From CAZDRI01 sp964508055 (lineage in GTDB: Bacteria; Pseudomonadota; Gammaproteobacteria; PS1; Pseudothioglobaceae), in contig CAZDRI010000016.1 in the NCBI GenBank assembly GCA_964508055.1, forward strand, positions 1 through 36,889: a DNA stretch of 36,889 nucleotides. Direction: 5' to 3'. The position numbers and the translations under genes were made by a program. How positions within the stretch are numbered: position 1 is the first letter of the stretch; each line of letters starts with the position of its first letter. Below are positions 1 to 8,394 of this stretch, piece by piece. The notes under the pieces were generated by a model. It searched no databases and was not told where the DNA came from. It was given only the letters and a program-made list of their open reading frames with translations.

Positions 1-61
1 TATATCTACTTCTACCCATTTAGCTATTTTAGTTTATTTTAGTAGAGTTTAGTGAGCAGGT

Positions 62-215
62 ATAATCCCTGATGTTATTTGGAGGATGTAGAGTCGTTTG
101 GAAGATGCATTCCCAAGCAGGAGCTTGGGAACGAGCTGATAATCCCTGATGTTATTTGGAGGATGTAAAGTCATTTGGAAGATGCATTCCCAAGCAGGAG
201 CTTGGGAACGAGCTG
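62..215. repeat. Two tandem 77-bp hairpin repeats (REP-like)
   Basis: Two adjacent copies (62-138 and 139-215) differ at only two positions. Each ends in a perfect hairpin with arms TTCCCAAGC and GCTTGGGAA around a 4-base AGGA loop (110-131 and 187-208), followed by CGAGCTG. The copies are clearly richer in G+C than the flanks. Hairpins of the form TTCCCA...TGGGAACGAG recur in many proteobacterial and cyanobacterial genomes as REP-type intergenic elements, some linked to REP-associated tyrosine transposases. That assignment is inferred from the motif. No transposase is next to it. They lie downstream of the minus-strand array ending at 351 and could act as a transcript end or mRNA stabiliser. 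Confidence 0.8.
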
Positions 216-350
216 GAACCTTTTTATTTAGTAAATTAAATGAAAAAATAGTTAGTAATGCAAAGGTCTTAGCTTCTAGACCAAGTTTAGAATGGCATAC
301 TATTATATTAGGCTTAAATTCAACAAAACTATATGCAATCTTAATAATTC
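216..350. other. Gene-free stretch between repeats and first gene
   Basis: AT-rich sequence with short open frames on both strands. The plus-strand frame that crosses it begins inside the repeat and runs into the next gene in antisense, and I recognise no motif in it. I see no terminator hairpin or promoter that I would defend. Confidence 0.4.
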
Positions 351-965
351 TTAATAATACTGCAAGATTTCTTTATTTTCTTTATCAATAATAATCTCAA
401 GACCTTTGTTTTTATATTGCCAAAGCTGAATATTATCATTTTCTTTAATAATATTATCTGGACTGCCAAAACGATTAATTATTGTTTTGGTAGCTAAGTC
501 TGTATAGGGCATAACTGAAATATTACTAATTACTGTGTTTAAAAGCTCATTATTTACATTACTTTTCAATTCGTACTTAATATTAGACGTTGGTAATTTT
601 GTTATTTTTTTAATATTATTTTTAAAAAATTCTAAGTTATTAAAATCTAACTTTAAGCCTAATATAATTTTTACTGAAAAACCTGCTATTTTAGTATTAG
701 CAAAATAAGCCTCTAAATCATAGCTTTTATCTTTATTTTCAAATAAAGCAGTTTCAACTTCATTGCCAAAGTATTGCATTGCATCTTTAAGTTTACTTTT
801 ATTTATAGTAATACCAAAGGCAACAGTTTGATTATTTTCATCTTTAAAACTTTCCCAAGGCATCATATTTACTTTTGGTAAATGAGTTACTTTTTTATTA
901 AAATAAAGCACAATAAAAATTACTATTGAGCCTAATAGGATATTTAATATTATTTTCTTTTCCAT
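351..965 (-). CDS. Membrane-anchored hypothetical protein
   Basis: This 204-residue protein has one hydrophobic segment at about residues 5-22 and then a soluble part, which is likely periplasmic. No enzyme motif is visible. A stretch near residue 168 (RFGSPDNI) recalls the motif seen in small outer-membrane assembly or SmpA/BamE-like proteins, but this is too short to assign a family. The start codon directly abuts the stop of the upstream membrane-protein gene (0 bp), so it is very probably the last gene of the long minus-strand array. I do not recognise the gene. Confidence 0.7.
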   Translation of the reverse strand: MEKKIILNILLGSIVIFIVLYFNKKVTHLPKVNMMPWESFKDENNQTVAFGITINKSKLKDAMQYFGNEVETALFENKDKSYDLEAYFANTKIAGFSVKIILGLKLDFNNLEFFKNNIKKITKLPTSNIKYELKSNVNNELLNTVISNISVMPYTDLATKTIINRFGSPDNIIKENDNIQLWQYKNKGLEIIIDKENKEILQYY

Positions 966-1364
966 CTAAACTATTATATGAGGTTTATTGTTTTTATCTC
1001 TTAACCAATTAAGTGCTTTTAAGATGTTTTTATTAGCTATTATTTTTTGTTCAAGTTCTCTTTTATAAGGAAATCGCATTACTAAAACTGCTAATAAAAT
1101 AGTAATAATTCCCTGCCCTGGGGTAAAAAGCATAATAAATCCTAATATAAGAAGTATAAGACCAAAAATATTTCTTATTGGATTAACTATAAGTTTTGTT
1201 ATTTTAGAAGCTGATTTCATACTATACTTATCATTGACAAAATAATCATAAGGTATTTTTCCAACTAACCATGGTGTTATTAAAATCATAATAATAAAAA
1301 ATATAAATGACCCAATTCCTAAATAAATCAATATATCTTGATTTTTAATAAAAAAATCTAACAT
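966..1364 (-). CDS. PGPGW-type small transmembrane protein
   Basis: A 132-residue protein with a hydrophobic segment at about 13-35 and a second hydrophobic hairpin at about 65-95. Between the two halves of that hairpin sits FTPGQGIITILLAVLVMRF, which matches the proline-glycine loop of the PGPGW putative transmembrane family, whose function is unknown. The C-terminus is basic and probably cytoplasmic. The start overlaps the end of dtd by 7 bp and the stop touches the next gene, so translation is probably coupled. Function cannot be given from sequence. Confidence 0.7.
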   Translation of the reverse strand: MLDFFIKNQDILIYLGIGSFIFFIIMILITPWLVGKIPYDYFVNDKYSMKSASKITKLIVNPIRNIFGLILLILGFIMLFTPGQGIITILLAVLVMRFPYKRELEQKIIANKNILKALNWLRDKNNKPHIIV

Positions 1365-1795
1365 TCAAGTAAAAAAGTAACTGGTCCATCATTTACAAGA
1401 CTGACTTGCATATCTGCAGCAAAAATACCACTTTTAATATTTGGATATAATCCTTTGGCATAATTTACACAATAATCATATAAATATTTTGCTGTAATTG
1501 GAGGCATAGCACTAGAAAACCCTGGTCTATTGCCTGATTTAGTATCAGCTGCTAAGGTAAATTGAGATACTAATAAAATATCTCCTTTTATATCTTGGAC
1601 ATTAAGGTTCATCTTGTCATTACTATCAGAAAAAATGCGCATATTAAGTATCTTATTTATCATTTTATTAGCGCTTTCTTCATCATCTTCTTTCTCTAAG
1701 CCAACAAAAACTAATAGACCTTTTTTTATTGAAGTTATTTTTTTAATATCCACCTTAACCGATGCTTTTGTTACTCTTTGTAATAAAACTCTCAT
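1358..1795 (-). CDS. dtd: D-aminoacyl-tRNA deacylase
   Basis: Dtd hydrolyses D-amino acids (and glycine mischarged on tRNA-Ala) from tRNA in the cytoplasm, a proofreading step in translation. The 145-residue length is the family norm. It starts MRVLLQRVTKASV, has the SQFTLAAD active-site segment near residue 79, and ends with the NDGPVTF motif that carries the conserved Gly-Pro of the second active-site strand. It lies 9 bp downstream of glyS, a tRNA-charging enzyme, which fits a shared translation-quality role. It overlaps the following membrane-protein gene by 7 bp. Confidence 0.95.
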   Translation of the reverse strand: MRVLLQRVTKASVKVDIKKITSIKKGLLVFVGLEKEDDEESANKMINKILNMRIFSDSNDKMNLNVQDIKGDILLVSQFTLAADTKSGNRPGFSSAMPPITAKYLYDYCVNYAKGLYPNIKSGIFAADMQVSLVNDGPVTFLLEC

Positions 1796-1804
1796 TGATA
1801 TTAA

Positions 1805-3832
1805 TTAATGCAAAAAAGAAATATCAGCAATTTTTAAGAAAATAATGCGAATTTTATATAATAAAGATAATCTATTAATTTTAATCTTCTCATCAGCTAC
1901 ATTTACCATAACATTATCAAAAAAGTTATCTATAACTTGTTTTGAATCAGTTAAAGCTAACATCATTTTTTTATAATCACAATTTTTAAAATCAGCGCTT
2001 AATTGTGAAGTTCTTATAAAAAGCTCTTTTTCTTCTTGCTGTTCAAAAAGACTTGTGTCAATTTTTGATAAATCAGTATTTTCTTGTTTTTTAATCATAT
2101 TAGCTATTCTTTTATTTGCTTCTACTAATGATTTTGCTTTATCTGATTTACTAAACTCATTTACTGTAACAATTCTTTGGTGAAAATCATAAGGACTTTC
2201 TGGCATTAAGCTATAAACTGCTTCAAACACATTAGTAGTTATACCTTTTTCTAAGTAATAAGTTTTGAGTCTTTGTAACATAAATTTATAAATTTCAGCA
2301 CTAGCTATTAAATCTAAATTAGCAAATGTTTTTTTAGATTCATTTATGACTTCATATAAATTTATATCAATCTTGCTTTCTATTAGTATTCTTAATACTC
2401 CTAATGCTAGTCTTCTTAGTGCGTAAGGGTCTTTATTACCACTAGGCATTTGCCCAATACCATAAATACCAACAATAGTATCTAATTTATCGCTAATTGC
2501 TAAAATTTTAGCTTCAATACTTTCTGGAATTAAATCATTTGCAAATCTTGGATGATATTGATATTTAATTGCAGCAGCAACTAAATTATCCTCATTATCA
2601 TTTAGGGCATAATAATAGCCCATAATACCTTGTAAGTCTGGAAACTCTACTACCATATCTGTAATTAAATCTGATTTTGATAAGTAAGCTGCTCTTTTAA
2701 CAGCTACAGTATTAGCATTCATTTTAGGGCTTATGTAGGTTACTAAATTAGTTAGTCTATCAACCTTATCGTATAAAGAACCTAATGACTTCATAAACAT
2801 AACTTTCTTTAAATCATTTACTCTTATAGCAAGTGTTTTTTCACAATCTTTATTATAGAAAAATTTAGCATCACTAAGTCTTGGCTTTATAACCCTTTCA
2901 TTCCCCTTTATAACCATACTTATATCTTTGCTTTCAATATTAGCAACAGCTATAAAATAAGGTAGTAATTTATTATCTTTATCTAATAGATGAAAATACT
3001 TTTGATGTGAACTCATTGCAGAAATTAAAACTTCCTTTGGGATTTTTAAAAACTCTTTATCAAAAGTAGCTATAAATGCTTTGGGATATTCTACTAATGC
3101 AGTCACCTCTTCTAATAAATCATCATCAATATCTAAAATAGCATTATTATTTTTAGCTATATTAACAATATCATTTCTAATTAATTGTTTTCTTTTATCA
3201 AAATCAGCAATAATCTTAGCTTCATTTTGCAAAACTTTTTCATAATCACTAGCATTTTTAATAATAAATTTATTTGGCTTAGTAAATCTTAAACCTCTTG
3301 TTATATTTGAGCTTTTAAGATTAAAAATTTCAATATTTAAAACTTCAGAATTAAGTAAAGCCACTATCCAATGCACAGGCCTTATAAAAACCTCATCATT
3401 ATCACCCCAACGCATAGCAACATTTGCAGTTAAATTCTTTAATGCAGTTTTAATAATTTCTACTAATAAATCTTTAGTGTTTTTGCCTTTTTTTACTACG
3501 CTATAACAATAATATTCAATATTATTTATAGTAATTTTATCTAAATCTTTAATATTTATATTTAGTGCTTTAACAAAACCAGATATTGCTTTTTTATCTG
3601 CATTAACTGGAGGACCTTTGCGGTTTATCCTAACATCTTTTTGTTCAGTAGATAAATCTTTAATAAATAAAGCTAAACGCCTTGGAGTAGCATAAAATTT
3701 AATATAATCATAGCTTAGCTCATTAGCTTTAAGTAAATTAGCTATATTTTCTTTAAGTAAATTTGCAGTTGTTTTTAAGGACTTTGGTGGTAACTCTTCT
3801 GAGCCTAGTTCAAATAAAAAATCTTTTTTCAT
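1805..3832 (-). CDS. glyS: Glycyl-tRNA synthetase beta subunit
   Basis: This is the beta chain of the bacterial alpha2beta2 glycyl-tRNA synthetase, which binds tRNA-Gly while the alpha chain (GlyQ) holds the aminoacylation site. At 675 residues it is close to the usual 680-700. The N-terminal FLFELGSEELPP is the family signature, and the C-terminal about 100 residues look like the DALR anticodon-binding domain. The start codon directly follows the stop of minE. The partner glyQ, normally immediately upstream, is not here or anywhere in the window, so glyS has been separated from it. Confidence 0.96.
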   Translation of the reverse strand: MKKDFLFELGSEELPPKSLKTTANLLKENIANLLKANELSYDYIKFYATPRRLALFIKDLSTEQKDVRINRKGPPVNADKKAISGFVKALNINIKDLDKITINNIEYYCYSVVKKGKNTKDLLVEIIKTALKNLTANVAMRWGDNDEVFIRPVHWIVALLNSEVLNIEIFNLKSSNITRGLRFTKPNKFIIKNASDYEKVLQNEAKIIADFDKRKQLIRNDIVNIAKNNNAILDIDDDLLEEVTALVEYPKAFIATFDKEFLKIPKEVLISAMSSHQKYFHLLDKDNKLLPYFIAVANIESKDISMVIKGNERVIKPRLSDAKFFYNKDCEKTLAIRVNDLKKVMFMKSLGSLYDKVDRLTNLVTYISPKMNANTVAVKRAAYLSKSDLITDMVVEFPDLQGIMGYYYALNDNEDNLVAAAIKYQYHPRFANDLIPESIEAKILAISDKLDTIVGIYGIGQMPSGNKDPYALRRLALGVLRILIESKIDINLYEVINESKKTFANLDLIASAEIYKFMLQRLKTYYLEKGITTNVFEAVYSLMPESPYDFHQRIVTVNEFSKSDKAKSLVEANKRIANMIKKQENTDLSKIDTSLFEQQEEKELFIRTSQLSADFKNCDYKKMMLALTDSKQVIDNFFDNVMVNVADEKIKINRLSLLYKIRIIFLKIADISFLH

Positions 3833-4078
3833 TTATTTTGATAGCTCAATTCTAATATCTAAAATTGAGTTGCTTCTATTTTTATAAATATTCATTTTAA
3901 TTTGTGATTCATCAACTTCTATATACTTATTGATTACATCTAATATTTCTGACTTCATAACAGTAATATAATCACTATCTTTTATAGAGCCCCTACCAAT
4001 ATTATCTTTAGCTACAATTGTTTTTAGTCTTGATTTTGCATCAATAGATGTTTTTTTCTTTTTAAAAAAATTAAACAT
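3833..4078 (-). CDS. minE: Cell division topological specificity factor MinE
   Basis: MinE stimulates MinD ATPase at the membrane and drives the pole-to-pole Min oscillation that keeps the division septum at mid-cell. The 81-residue protein has a membrane-targeting N-terminus (MFNFFKKKK), the MinD-contact region at about residues 15-30, and the C-terminal topological domain with DVINKYIEVDESQI. It lies 2 bp after minD and directly before glyS. Length and order are normal for a gammaproteobacterial minCDE set. Confidence 0.93.
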   Translation of the reverse strand: MFNFFKKKKTSIDAKSRLKTIVAKDNIGRGSIKDSDYITVMKSEILDVINKYIEVDESQIKMNIYKNRSNSILDIRIELSK

Positions 4079-4080
4079 AG

Positions 4081-4908
4081 TTATCTTCTTCCTATAAGTT
4101 TATTGAAAAAACCCTTTTTCTTATTAGAGTTATCATTTGGCTCTATTCTTAATGCTACATTTTTACCTGACAATCGTAAAGCAACATCAATATATGACTT
4201 TGCAATATTAGAATTTATATCATTAACAAGCAATTCTCCTTTATTTGAAGATTTAAGTACTTCATCTGATTCTGGAATAATTCCCACTAAAGGTAAATTT
4301 AATATTTGCTTAATATCTTCTATGCTTAACATATCTTTATTTTTTACTTTTTTATAATCATATCTAGTTATTAATAAATGTTCTTTTATTGGATCTAATT
4401 CACTTTCAGACCTTCGAGATTTTGAATGAAGTATATCAATAATTCTACTTGAATCTCTGATTGATGAAACTTCTGGATTAGTAACAATTATTGCCTCATC
4501 AGCGCAATAAAGCGCCATTAAAGCGCCTTTTTCAATTCCAGCAGGTGAATCACAAATTATATAATCAAAGTTCTTACATCTAAGTTCATCAATAACGCTG
4601 ATTACACCTTCTTTTGTTAAATCCTCTTTATCACTTGTTTGTGATGCTGCTAATATATAAAGATTATCAATGTTATCATCTTTGATTAAGGCTTGATTAA
4701 GGCTTGCTTCATTATTTATAACATCTATAAAATCAAAAGCTATTTTTCTTTCACAACCTAACAGCAAATCTAAATTTCTAAGACCTATGTCAAAATCTAT
4801 AACTACTGTTTTATAACCACTATTTGCTAATGCTGCTGATAAATTAGCACTGCTTGTTGTTTTACCAACACCTCCTTTTCCTGAAGTTATAACAATTACT
4901 TTCGTCAT
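4081..4908 (-). CDS. minD: Septum site-determining ATPase MinD
   Basis: MinD is a ParA/MRP-type ATPase that binds the inner membrane in its ATP form, recruits MinC and is released by MinE. The 275-residue protein has the deviant Walker A GKGGVGKTT at about residues 10-18, the switch region CDSPAGIEKG near residue 118, and a C-terminal amphipathic helix rich in Lys/Phe (KKKGFFNKLIGRR) that serves as the membrane-targeting sequence. The start overlaps the end of minC by 4 bp, so the genes are probably translationally coupled. Confidence 0.97.
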   Translation of the reverse strand: MTKVIVITSGKGGVGKTTSSANLSAALANSGYKTVVIDFDIGLRNLDLLLGCERKIAFDFIDVINNEASLNQALIKDDNIDNLYILAASQTSDKEDLTKEGVISVIDELRCKNFDYIICDSPAGIEKGALMALYCADEAIIVTNPEVSSIRDSSRIIDILHSKSRRSESELDPIKEHLLITRYDYKKVKNKDMLSIEDIKQILNLPLVGIIPESDEVLKSSNKGELLVNDINSNIAKSYIDVALRLSGKNVALRIEPNDNSNKKKGFFNKLIGRR

Positions 4909-5621
4909 TTATTATTATCAATTATATGAAAATTTAATTTTTGTTTATCTAAACTTATATATACAGATTTATTTAAAAACTCAGTTGGAATTTTAGCAAA
5001 TTTTCTATATATGCCAGCAATTGATACTAAATATGTAGCAAATTTATTTATATATATAGCGGCCTTTTTATCTCCATTTACACCTGCAAAAACACTTCCT
5101 TGAACAGTTTTATAAGCATATACGCTACCACAAGCTATAACTTCAGCTCCTTTATAGATATTATTTAATAAAACTAAATCAGATTTTTTAGCAAAAACTT
5201 GTTGTCCATTTCTCACTGTTTCATAAATAACTAATGCTGAAGTTTTTTTATTTGTAAGAGCAATTTTATTTATATCTTCTTTGTTTTGTTTTTTATCTTT
5301 TGACGAGCTTTTAGCTGCTTTTATATCATAAGCAAAAATAGCTAAACCAGATAATTTAGCAAACTCAATAAGTTCTTTAGTATTAGACCTAATACCTATA
5401 CAATTAAGACTATTTTGATTTAATAATTCTATAAAAACAGCTAATTCATTAGCTTTTAATTTTATATCATCACTAATTTCTAATATTGTTGCTGAAAGTT
5501 TAAAAATATCTTTATTTTTTTTCTTTAAGTCAATGATTTCATCACCTATAGTTTTAATATCAAAGCTTTTTAATCTGATAGTTAATATTGGTTCTTGATT
5601 TGTTTTTATACTAATGTTCAT
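4905..5621 (-). CDS. minC: Septum site-determining protein MinC
   Basis: MinC inhibits FtsZ polymerisation away from mid-cell. The 238 residues divide into an N-terminal FtsZ-inhibiting domain (about 1-105), a charged Lys/Ser linker (about 105-125), and the C-terminal beta-helix that binds MinD. VRNGQQVFA stands where the family has a VRSGQQ-like motif, followed by GAEVIACGSVYAY. The usual histidine and glycine of the HVYG segment are replaced (YAYK), so this domain is somewhat divergent. The start codon shares a base with the stop of tolA (TAATG overlap), which ties minCDE to the Tol genes. Confidence 0.9.
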   Translation of the reverse strand: MNISIKTNQEPILTIRLKSFDIKTIGDEIIDLKKKNKDIFKLSATILEISDDIKLKANELAVFIELLNQNSLNCIGIRSNTKELIEFAKLSGLAIFAYDIKAAKSSSKDKKQNKEDINKIALTNKKTSALVIYETVRNGQQVFAKKSDLVLLNNIYKGAEVIACGSVYAYKTVQGSVFAGVNGDKKAAIYINKFATYLVSIAGIYRKFAKIPTEFLNKSVYISLDKQKLNFHIIDNNK

Positions 5622-6859
5622 TATTTATCAGCTTCAAAATCAAACTCAATTCTCTCATCAAAAACACTTTCATCAGGCGCCTTTGGTAATGGCGATGATT
5701 TGTACACTGCATTTCTTACTGAGTCTGAAAACTCTTTTCCACCATCTGCTTGTTTTATTAGCACTGACTTAATTTCTCCATCTTTAGCTTGCAATACTAA
5801 GACTTTAGCTTTCCAGCCTATTTGCGTTTTTGCACCACGGCGCCAATTCTTGCTCACTTTAGCTGCAATATTATTTATATAGATTATTTTTAATCTTTCT
5901 AATTGATTTTGTCTTAACTCTTCTCTTTCTCTTAACTCTTCAGCTATTATTTCTCTTTTTAATTCTGCTAATTTTCTTTGTTTTTCTGCCTCTTTTTTCT
6001 TAGTCTCTTCTATTCTAGTCCTTTCCTCAGCTATTTTTTTAGCTTGCTCAGCTCTTTGTTTTTTAAGTTCAGCTTCTTTTCTTTTCTTCTCTGCTAATTT
6101 TCTTTGCTGTTCAGCTTTCTGTATTTTAGCTTCAGTTTCTTTTCTTTTTTTCTCTGCTAATTTTCTTTGCTGCTCTACTTTTTTCTTTTTAGCTTCTTCT
6201 TCTTTTCTTCCTTTCTCTGCTAATTTTCTTTGTTGTTCTGCTTTTTGCTTTTTAACTTCAGCTTCTTTTCTTCTTTTATCTGCTAATTTTCTTTGCTGTT
6301 CTGCTTTTTGCTTTTTAACTTCAGCTTCTTTTCTTCTTTTATCTGCTAACTTTCTTTTCTTTTCTGCTAATTTTCTTTGTCGCTCTGCCTTTCTCTTTTT
6401 AGCTTCAGCTAGTTTTCTTAACTTTTCAGCCTGTTGTTTTTTTTTTAATTCTGTTTGTTTTTGTTTTTTTAATTTAGTTATTTCTTGTTTTCTCTTTTGT
6501 TCTTCTTTTTTTGCTTTTTCCCTTAAAATTTCAGCTTGTTTTTTTTGTTTATCAATCTTAGCTAATTCTTTTTTGTGTTTTTCAATTTCCTTTTTTTTCT
6601 TGAGCTGTTTTTCTTTTTCTATAGCAACTAAACGAGCTTTTTCTTTTTCAACTAATTTTAAATCAACACCAACAGCTTTAATTATTTCCTCTTTTTTTTC
6701 TTTAACACTAACAGTTTTTTGAACCTTAAGTTTAGGCTTATTAATATTTGCAGAATCAATATTTACCAAAAAAATAGTAGTCAAAATCACATGAAAACTA
6801 ACAGCCATAGCAAATGCCTTAGGATATTTTTTTGCAATGTATGGTAACTTTAATTTCAT
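5621..6859 (-). CDS. tolA: Tol-Pal system protein TolA
   Basis: TolA spans the periplasm between the TolQR motor and Pal/TolB and helps invaginate the outer membrane during division. The 412-residue protein has a short cytoplasmic N-terminus, one membrane segment (about residues 14-33), a very long Lys/Glu/Arg/Ala coiled coil (about 45-320) and a globular C-terminal domain (about 325-412) with NIAAKVSKNWRR, as in domain III of the family. Part of the coiled coil is five 21-residue repeats. It overlaps tolR upstream and minC downstream by 1 bp each. tolB and pal, which often follow tolA, are absent from the window. Confidence 0.93.
   Translation of the reverse strand: MKLKLPYIAKKYPKAFAMAVSFHVILTTIFLVNIDSANINKPKLKVQKTVSVKEKKEEIIKAVGVDLKLVEKEKARLVAIEKEKQLKKKKEIEKHKKELAKIDKQKKQAEILREKAKKEEQKRKQEITKLKKQKQTELKKKQQAEKLRKLAEAKKRKAERQRKLAEKKRKLADKRRKEAEVKKQKAEQQRKLADKRRKEAEVKKQKAEQQRKLAEKGRKEEEAKKKKVEQQRKLAEKKRKETEAKIQKAEQQRKLAEKKRKEAELKKQRAEQAKKIAEERTRIEETKKKEAEKQRKLAELKREIIAEELREREELRQNQLERLKIIYINNIAAKVSKNWRRGAKTQIGWKAKVLVLQAKDGEIKSVLIKQADGGKEFSDSVRNAVYKSSPLPKAPDESVFDERIEFDFEADK
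6041..6355 (-). repeat. Five 63-bp tandem repeats inside tolA
   Basis: Residues 169-273 of TolA are five 21-residue units of the pattern RKLA-K-RKE-E-KK-KAEQQ. At the DNA level, units 1 (6293-6355) and 2 (6230-6292) differ at only two of 63 positions, while later units are more diverged, so this pair looks like a recent duplication. Copy number changes here would lengthen or shorten the periplasmic coiled coil in frame. Confidence 0.85.
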
Positions 6860-7293
6860 TATCTATTAAAATCAGGAGATTCAGTTACAAAACCTATTTT
6901 TTCAGCCCCTGCCATTTGTAAAAAACCCATTAACTCAACAACCTTACCATATTCTATATTTTTATCTCCTCTAACTAAAATTTGAGTTTTAGGATTAATA
7001 CTTAATGCTGCATTAACTATAGCAACCACCATATTGGCAGATAAATTTTTCCTAACATCGCCTATATTAATTGAATATTCGCCTTTTTTATCAATAGTTA
7101 CTACTACCGGCTCATTTTCACTAAAATCTAAAACTTGAGATTTAGCTGGCGGTAAATCAACTTCTATCCCTTGTTCTAAAATTGGTGTGGTCATCATAAA
7201 AATAACTAATAACACTAGCATAACATCAATATAAGGAACTACATTTATATTAGCACTAATATTACTTTTTAACCTTTTTCTTAATGAAAGCAT
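6859..7293 (-). CDS. tolR: Tol-Pal system protein TolR
   Basis: TolR is an ExbD-type proton-channel partner of TolQ. The 144-residue protein has a single N-terminal membrane segment (about residues 18-38) beginning NVVPYIDVMLVLLVIFM, whose aspartate (D23) is the conserved proton-carrying residue of the family, and then a periplasmic domain. It sits 1 bp after tolQ and overlaps tolA by 1 bp, the standard tolQRA order. Confidence 0.95.
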   Translation of the reverse strand: MLSLRKRLKSNISANINVVPYIDVMLVLLVIFMMTTPILEQGIEVDLPPAKSQVLDFSENEPVVVTIDKKGEYSINIGDVRKNLSANMVVAIVNAALSINPKTQILVRGDKNIEYGKVVELMGFLQMAGAEKIGFVTESPDFNR

Positions 7294-7294
7294 T

Positions 7295-7975
7295 TTATCT
7301 TTGGAATATTACAAACAACTCATCAATTAATGATTGATATTGGTTTGATATTGTATCAATTTTAGAGGTAAAAGAGTTATAAGCTATTGTTGCTGGTATA
7401 GCTACAAATAACCCTATTGCTGTAGCTATCAAGGCTTCTGCTATGCCAGGAGCTACTACTGCAATTGTTGCTTGTTTTACCGAACTCAACCCTATAAAAG
7501 AGTGCATAATGCCCCAAACCGTGCCAAATAAGCCAATATACGGACTAGAACTTGCTATAACTGCCAAAGTTGACATATTAGTAGTTATATCCTCTAACTC
7601 CCTTGTGAGTACACTATCCATAGCCCTATATGCTCTCTCAGATGGTGAATGCAGTTCCTTTTCAAGGTTTTTTCTATATGATGTTATGTCAATTGGCAGT
7701 TTTAATTCCTTATAACCAATACAAAATATCCTTTCCATTACACTTTGAACCGCAACTGCTTTAGGTAATTTTTCATGGAAGCTTTTTAAATCATTAATTG
7801 ACCAAAACCTTTCTTCAAAATCAATAACTTCATTGCTAATTTTTTTTATTAATTTTCTCTTAGCAAAAATAATAGTCCAAGAATAAATTGACATTATAAG
7901 TAATAGCAACATAACTAATTGCACTATGAGACTGGCATTTATTATTAACTCAGCAATAGATAAACTTTCACTCAT
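7295..7975 (-). CDS. tolQ: Tol-Pal system protein TolQ
   Basis: TolQ is a MotA/ExbB-type inner-membrane proton channel that energises TolA. The 226-residue protein has an N-terminal membrane segment (about 13-33), a large cytoplasmic loop, and two C-terminal membrane helices with the family signature PYIGLFGTVWGIMHSF near residues 145-160 and the ATAIGLFVAIPA segment near residue 185. The start overlaps the end of ybgC by 8 bp. The ybgC-tolQ-tolR-tolA order is the same as in enterobacteria. Confidence 0.96.
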   Translation of the reverse strand: MSESLSIAELIINASLIVQLVMLLLLIMSIYSWTIIFAKRKLIKKISNEVIDFEERFWSINDLKSFHEKLPKAVAVQSVMERIFCIGYKELKLPIDITSYRKNLEKELHSPSERAYRAMDSVLTRELEDITTNMSTLAVIASSSPYIGLFGTVWGIMHSFIGLSSVKQATIAVVAPGIAEALIATAIGLFVAIPATIAYNSFTSKIDTISNQYQSLIDELFVIFQR

Positions 7976-8369
7976 TTATTCTCTCCAATATGTAATCAGG
8001 AATCTTTTTAGGTTTAAATATTTTATAATTCAAGCACACAACTGTAACAAAAGACTTAAATAATACCTTATTATCTTTTTTATTAAAGATGTCTTGAGAA
8101 AAAACAATACTGCTAACACCTATTGATTGTACTCGGGTTTGGACTTCTAATAAATCATTAAACAAAGCTGGGCTTTTATAGTCTGCTTCAATTTTTTTTA
8201 CTACAAAAATAGTATTATCTTTATTTAAAATAACATCTTGTTCAAGGTTTAAACTTCTTAAATATTCTGTTCTCGCTCTTTCAATAAATTTTAAATAATT
8301 AGCATAATATACAATGCCACCGCTATCTGTATCTTCATAATAAACTCTAATGTCAAAATTAAACATCAT
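7968..8369 (-). CDS. ybgC: Acyl-CoA thioesterase YbgC (Tol-Pal associated)
   Basis: YbgC is a hot-dog-fold thioesterase acting on acyl-CoA and is encoded with the Tol genes in most proteobacteria. The catalytic segment YYEDTDSGGIVYYANYL is at the N-terminus, with the conserved Asp in DTDSGG and the following Tyr-Ala-Asn-Tyr-Leu. Two adjacent ATG codons (8369 and 8366) give the N-terminus length usual in the family. A GTG at 8390 in the same frame would add seven residues. No clear ribosome site decides between them, so the start is uncertain. It overlaps tolQ by 8 bp. Confidence 0.9.
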   Translation of the reverse strand: MMFNFDIRVYYEDTDSGGIVYYANYLKFIERARTEYLRSLNLEQDVILNKDNTIFVVKKIEADYKSPALFNDLLEVQTRVQSIGVSSIVFSQDIFNKKDNKVLFKSFVTVVCLNYKIFKPKKIPDYILERINE

Positions 8370-8394
8370 ATAGTTTTTTTTAAAATTCACAATT

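Noticed and set aside
149..391. 80-codon plus-strand open frame at the left end
   Set aside because: It begins inside the hairpin repeat and ends antisense to the next gene, and no conserved motif is seen.
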